From assembly GCA_003224525.1 (NCBI GenBank), contig QHZB01000187.1, positions 1 through 43,067 on the forward strand: DNA of 43,067 nucleotides. Reading direction: 5' to 3'. The notes below the pieces were generated by a model. It was not told where the DNA came from, ran no database searches, and was given only the letters and a program-made list of their open reading frames with translations. Below, in pieces: positions 42,142 through 43,067 of this stretch; within the stretch, counting starts at the first letter, position 1, and each line of letters begins with the position of its first letter. This DNA comes from Acidobacteriota bacterium. GTDB lineage: Bacteria > Acidobacteriota > Terriglobia > Acidiferrales > UBA7541. The translations under genes and the position numbers were made by a program.

Positions 42142-42676
42142 GTTTGACGCTCGAACAGAGATGTTATCAGACCACGATCGGGGACGCTGATCCGTCGCTA
42201 TAGCCGATCCGACGTATTCAACGAGCGAGACGCAATGAATTTTCTCACCACTTCGAGTTGGCGCCTGATTCGTGGCGCTCCGACAAATGGGGGCAACGAT
42301 CGGAATGTGACTGACGCGCAAGTGGCCGGACGATGATAACTACCCGCTCCGAGCGAACTTACTATTGGCCGACACCCAGATGCGGCGCGCGAAGTTTTCC
42401 AGAACCCCGATCTGGAAAGTTGACCGGCAACGAACATCCTGGGTTCTATAGTCGAAAGTGACCAATCACTGGCTGCCCTGACACAAGCATCGAATTGCAC
42501 CGAATGCACCGAAACAAGCGGTTGGAAGGCCAGAGGAACCTCTCGCCTAAGTGCTTCTAGTTGTTCGAGATCATAGACCGAATGCTCATGGCTCCTCACG
42601 ACAGAGCATCTGCGCGCAGAGGGTCAATCCATCCAAAACAGGGTTCGTTCGGCGAATAATATAATCAATGAAGCTG
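42142..42676. other. Gene-poor stretch between the esterase and tRNA-Arg
   Basis: About 535 bp. A minus-strand frame at 42198-42599 has no recognisable domain, no ribosome site and an unlikely composition. The right end holds a TATAAT box (42660-42665), 14 nt before the tRNA-Arg 5' end. Confidence 0.45.
42660..42665 (+). promoter_or_regulatory. -10 box of the tRNA-Arg locus
   Basis: A perfect TATAAT lies 14 nt upstream of the first base of the tRNA-Arg sequence. No clear -35 box is seen. Confidence 0.45.
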
Positions 42677-42678
42677 GT

Positions 42679-42724
42679 GCGCCCGTAGCTCAGTTGGATA
42701 GAGCGTCCGCCTTCTAAGTGGACG
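42679..42724 (+). tRNA. tRNA-Arg (TCT), 5' half only
   Basis: The sequence from GCGCCCGTAGCTCAG through the D-arm and anticodon arm (TCCGC, loop CTTCTAA, GTGGA) matches a tRNA-Arg with anticodon TCT. After about base 46 the variable loop, T-arm and 3' acceptor strand are replaced by unrelated sequence. A break in the anticodon arm is a classic tRNA integration point, but deletion or assembly error is possible. Confidence 0.8.
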
Positions 42725-43067
42725 CAAACTCAATCTAAGTCGTTGCTCCGGTTGCGCTTACGAGTCCCGAGCCATCCTTGACCTGCTCCAAAATTGCAAA
42801 GAAACCTATATGGACGTTCCGTACAGCGGTTTGCTGAATCTCTTGACTCGAAATCCATCGCCTCAATCGCATTGTAGCTTCGTATGCGAAGCATTTGACG
42901 TAAGTTCAGGTCGGGAACGCTAGCGAAACCGCCGGCGGTGCTTACTTGTTTCTAGCGCTTCGGGCCGCGCCTCAGAACACACTGTATAACGGCCGCCCCA
43001 GTCCATGGGACGATCTGGGGAGCGTTTCGCGGACTGGATCGCCGGACGAAGAACACTCGACGTTGTC
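42725..43067. other. Unassigned sequence after the broken tRNA
   Basis: About 340 bp to the window edge. I find no T-arm-like GGTTCGA segment, no open frame with protein character and no recognisable group I intron core. It may be the start of an integrated element that continues beyond the window. Confidence 0.4.

Noticed and set aside
42198-42599. 133-codon minus frame before tRNA-Arg
   Set aside because: No ribosome site or recognisable domain; composition is like random frame.
42715-43067. Group I intron inside tRNA-Arg
   Set aside because: The tRNA match continues past the anticodon loop through the 3' anticodon stem, and no intron core or downstream tRNA half is visible.

Overview
The window reads as chromosomal DNA of an Acidobacteriota bacterium, most like soil Acidobacteriia/Terriglobia relatives. 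The evidence is indirect: moderately high GC, a long Oar-like TonB-dependent receptor with an N-terminal carboxypeptidase-regulatory-like domain, many secreted peptidases and amidohydrolases, a relic of the fused transaldolase/phosphoglucose isomerase gene beside zwf and glk, and hairpin-type intergenic repeats. No rRNA or single-copy marker gene is present, so this placement is inference.

Left part (1-18 kb): central metabolism. Aconitase (minus strand, C-terminus outside the window) diverges from a B12-binding radical SAM protein ending in a CCAEP tail, followed by an ATP-grasp gene. The ATP-grasp reading frame runs antisense through the Fe(2+)-trafficking gene yggX. Next come a decayed TAL-PGI remnant, a HAD hydrolase, zwf and glk (glucose-6-phosphate entry into the pentose phosphate route), an HExxH membrane protein, an mmsA / Rieske oxygenase / gluconokinase cassette, a TPM / nucleotidyltransferase / LemA operon on the minus strand, and a GcvT-like folate enzyme.

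Middle part (17-26 kb): peptide and amino acid catabolism. A minus-strand run of class III aminotransferase, M28 glutamate-carboxypeptidase-like peptidase and P1 (DmpA-type) aminopeptidase (the last two overlap by ATGA) is followed by a plus-strand S9 prolyl-oligopeptidase-like enzyme, a DUF4126 membrane protein and a membrane-anchored TPR protein.

Right part (26-43 kb): accessory, scarred by mobile DNA. It holds a frameshifted IS110 transposase, tRNA-Cys, a sulfurtransferase, a three-repeat DUF3011 protein, a DUF488 protein, a cytochrome c peroxidase fragment, a TlpA-like thioredoxin gene, a TonB receptor plus amidohydrolase operon, three fragments that seem to share one transposase C-terminus, a glucuronoyl esterase-SGNH hydrolase fusion, and a tRNA-Arg gene cut off in its anticodon arm.

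Two observations stand out. (1) The sulfurtransferase has a complete-looking cysteine attenuator: a sigma70-like promoter placed for a leaderless 27-codon ORF with five Cys codons in seven, a bulged GC-rich hairpin with a U-tract, and an alternative pairing between the end of the small ORF and the 5' arm of that hairpin. (2) The TlpA-like gene is interrupted by one in-frame TGA exactly at the redox-active cysteine position (WASW-TGA-GCR), with a perfect 8-bp hairpin and GGC loop 21 nt downstream. It is therefore better read as a selenoprotein than as a broken gene.
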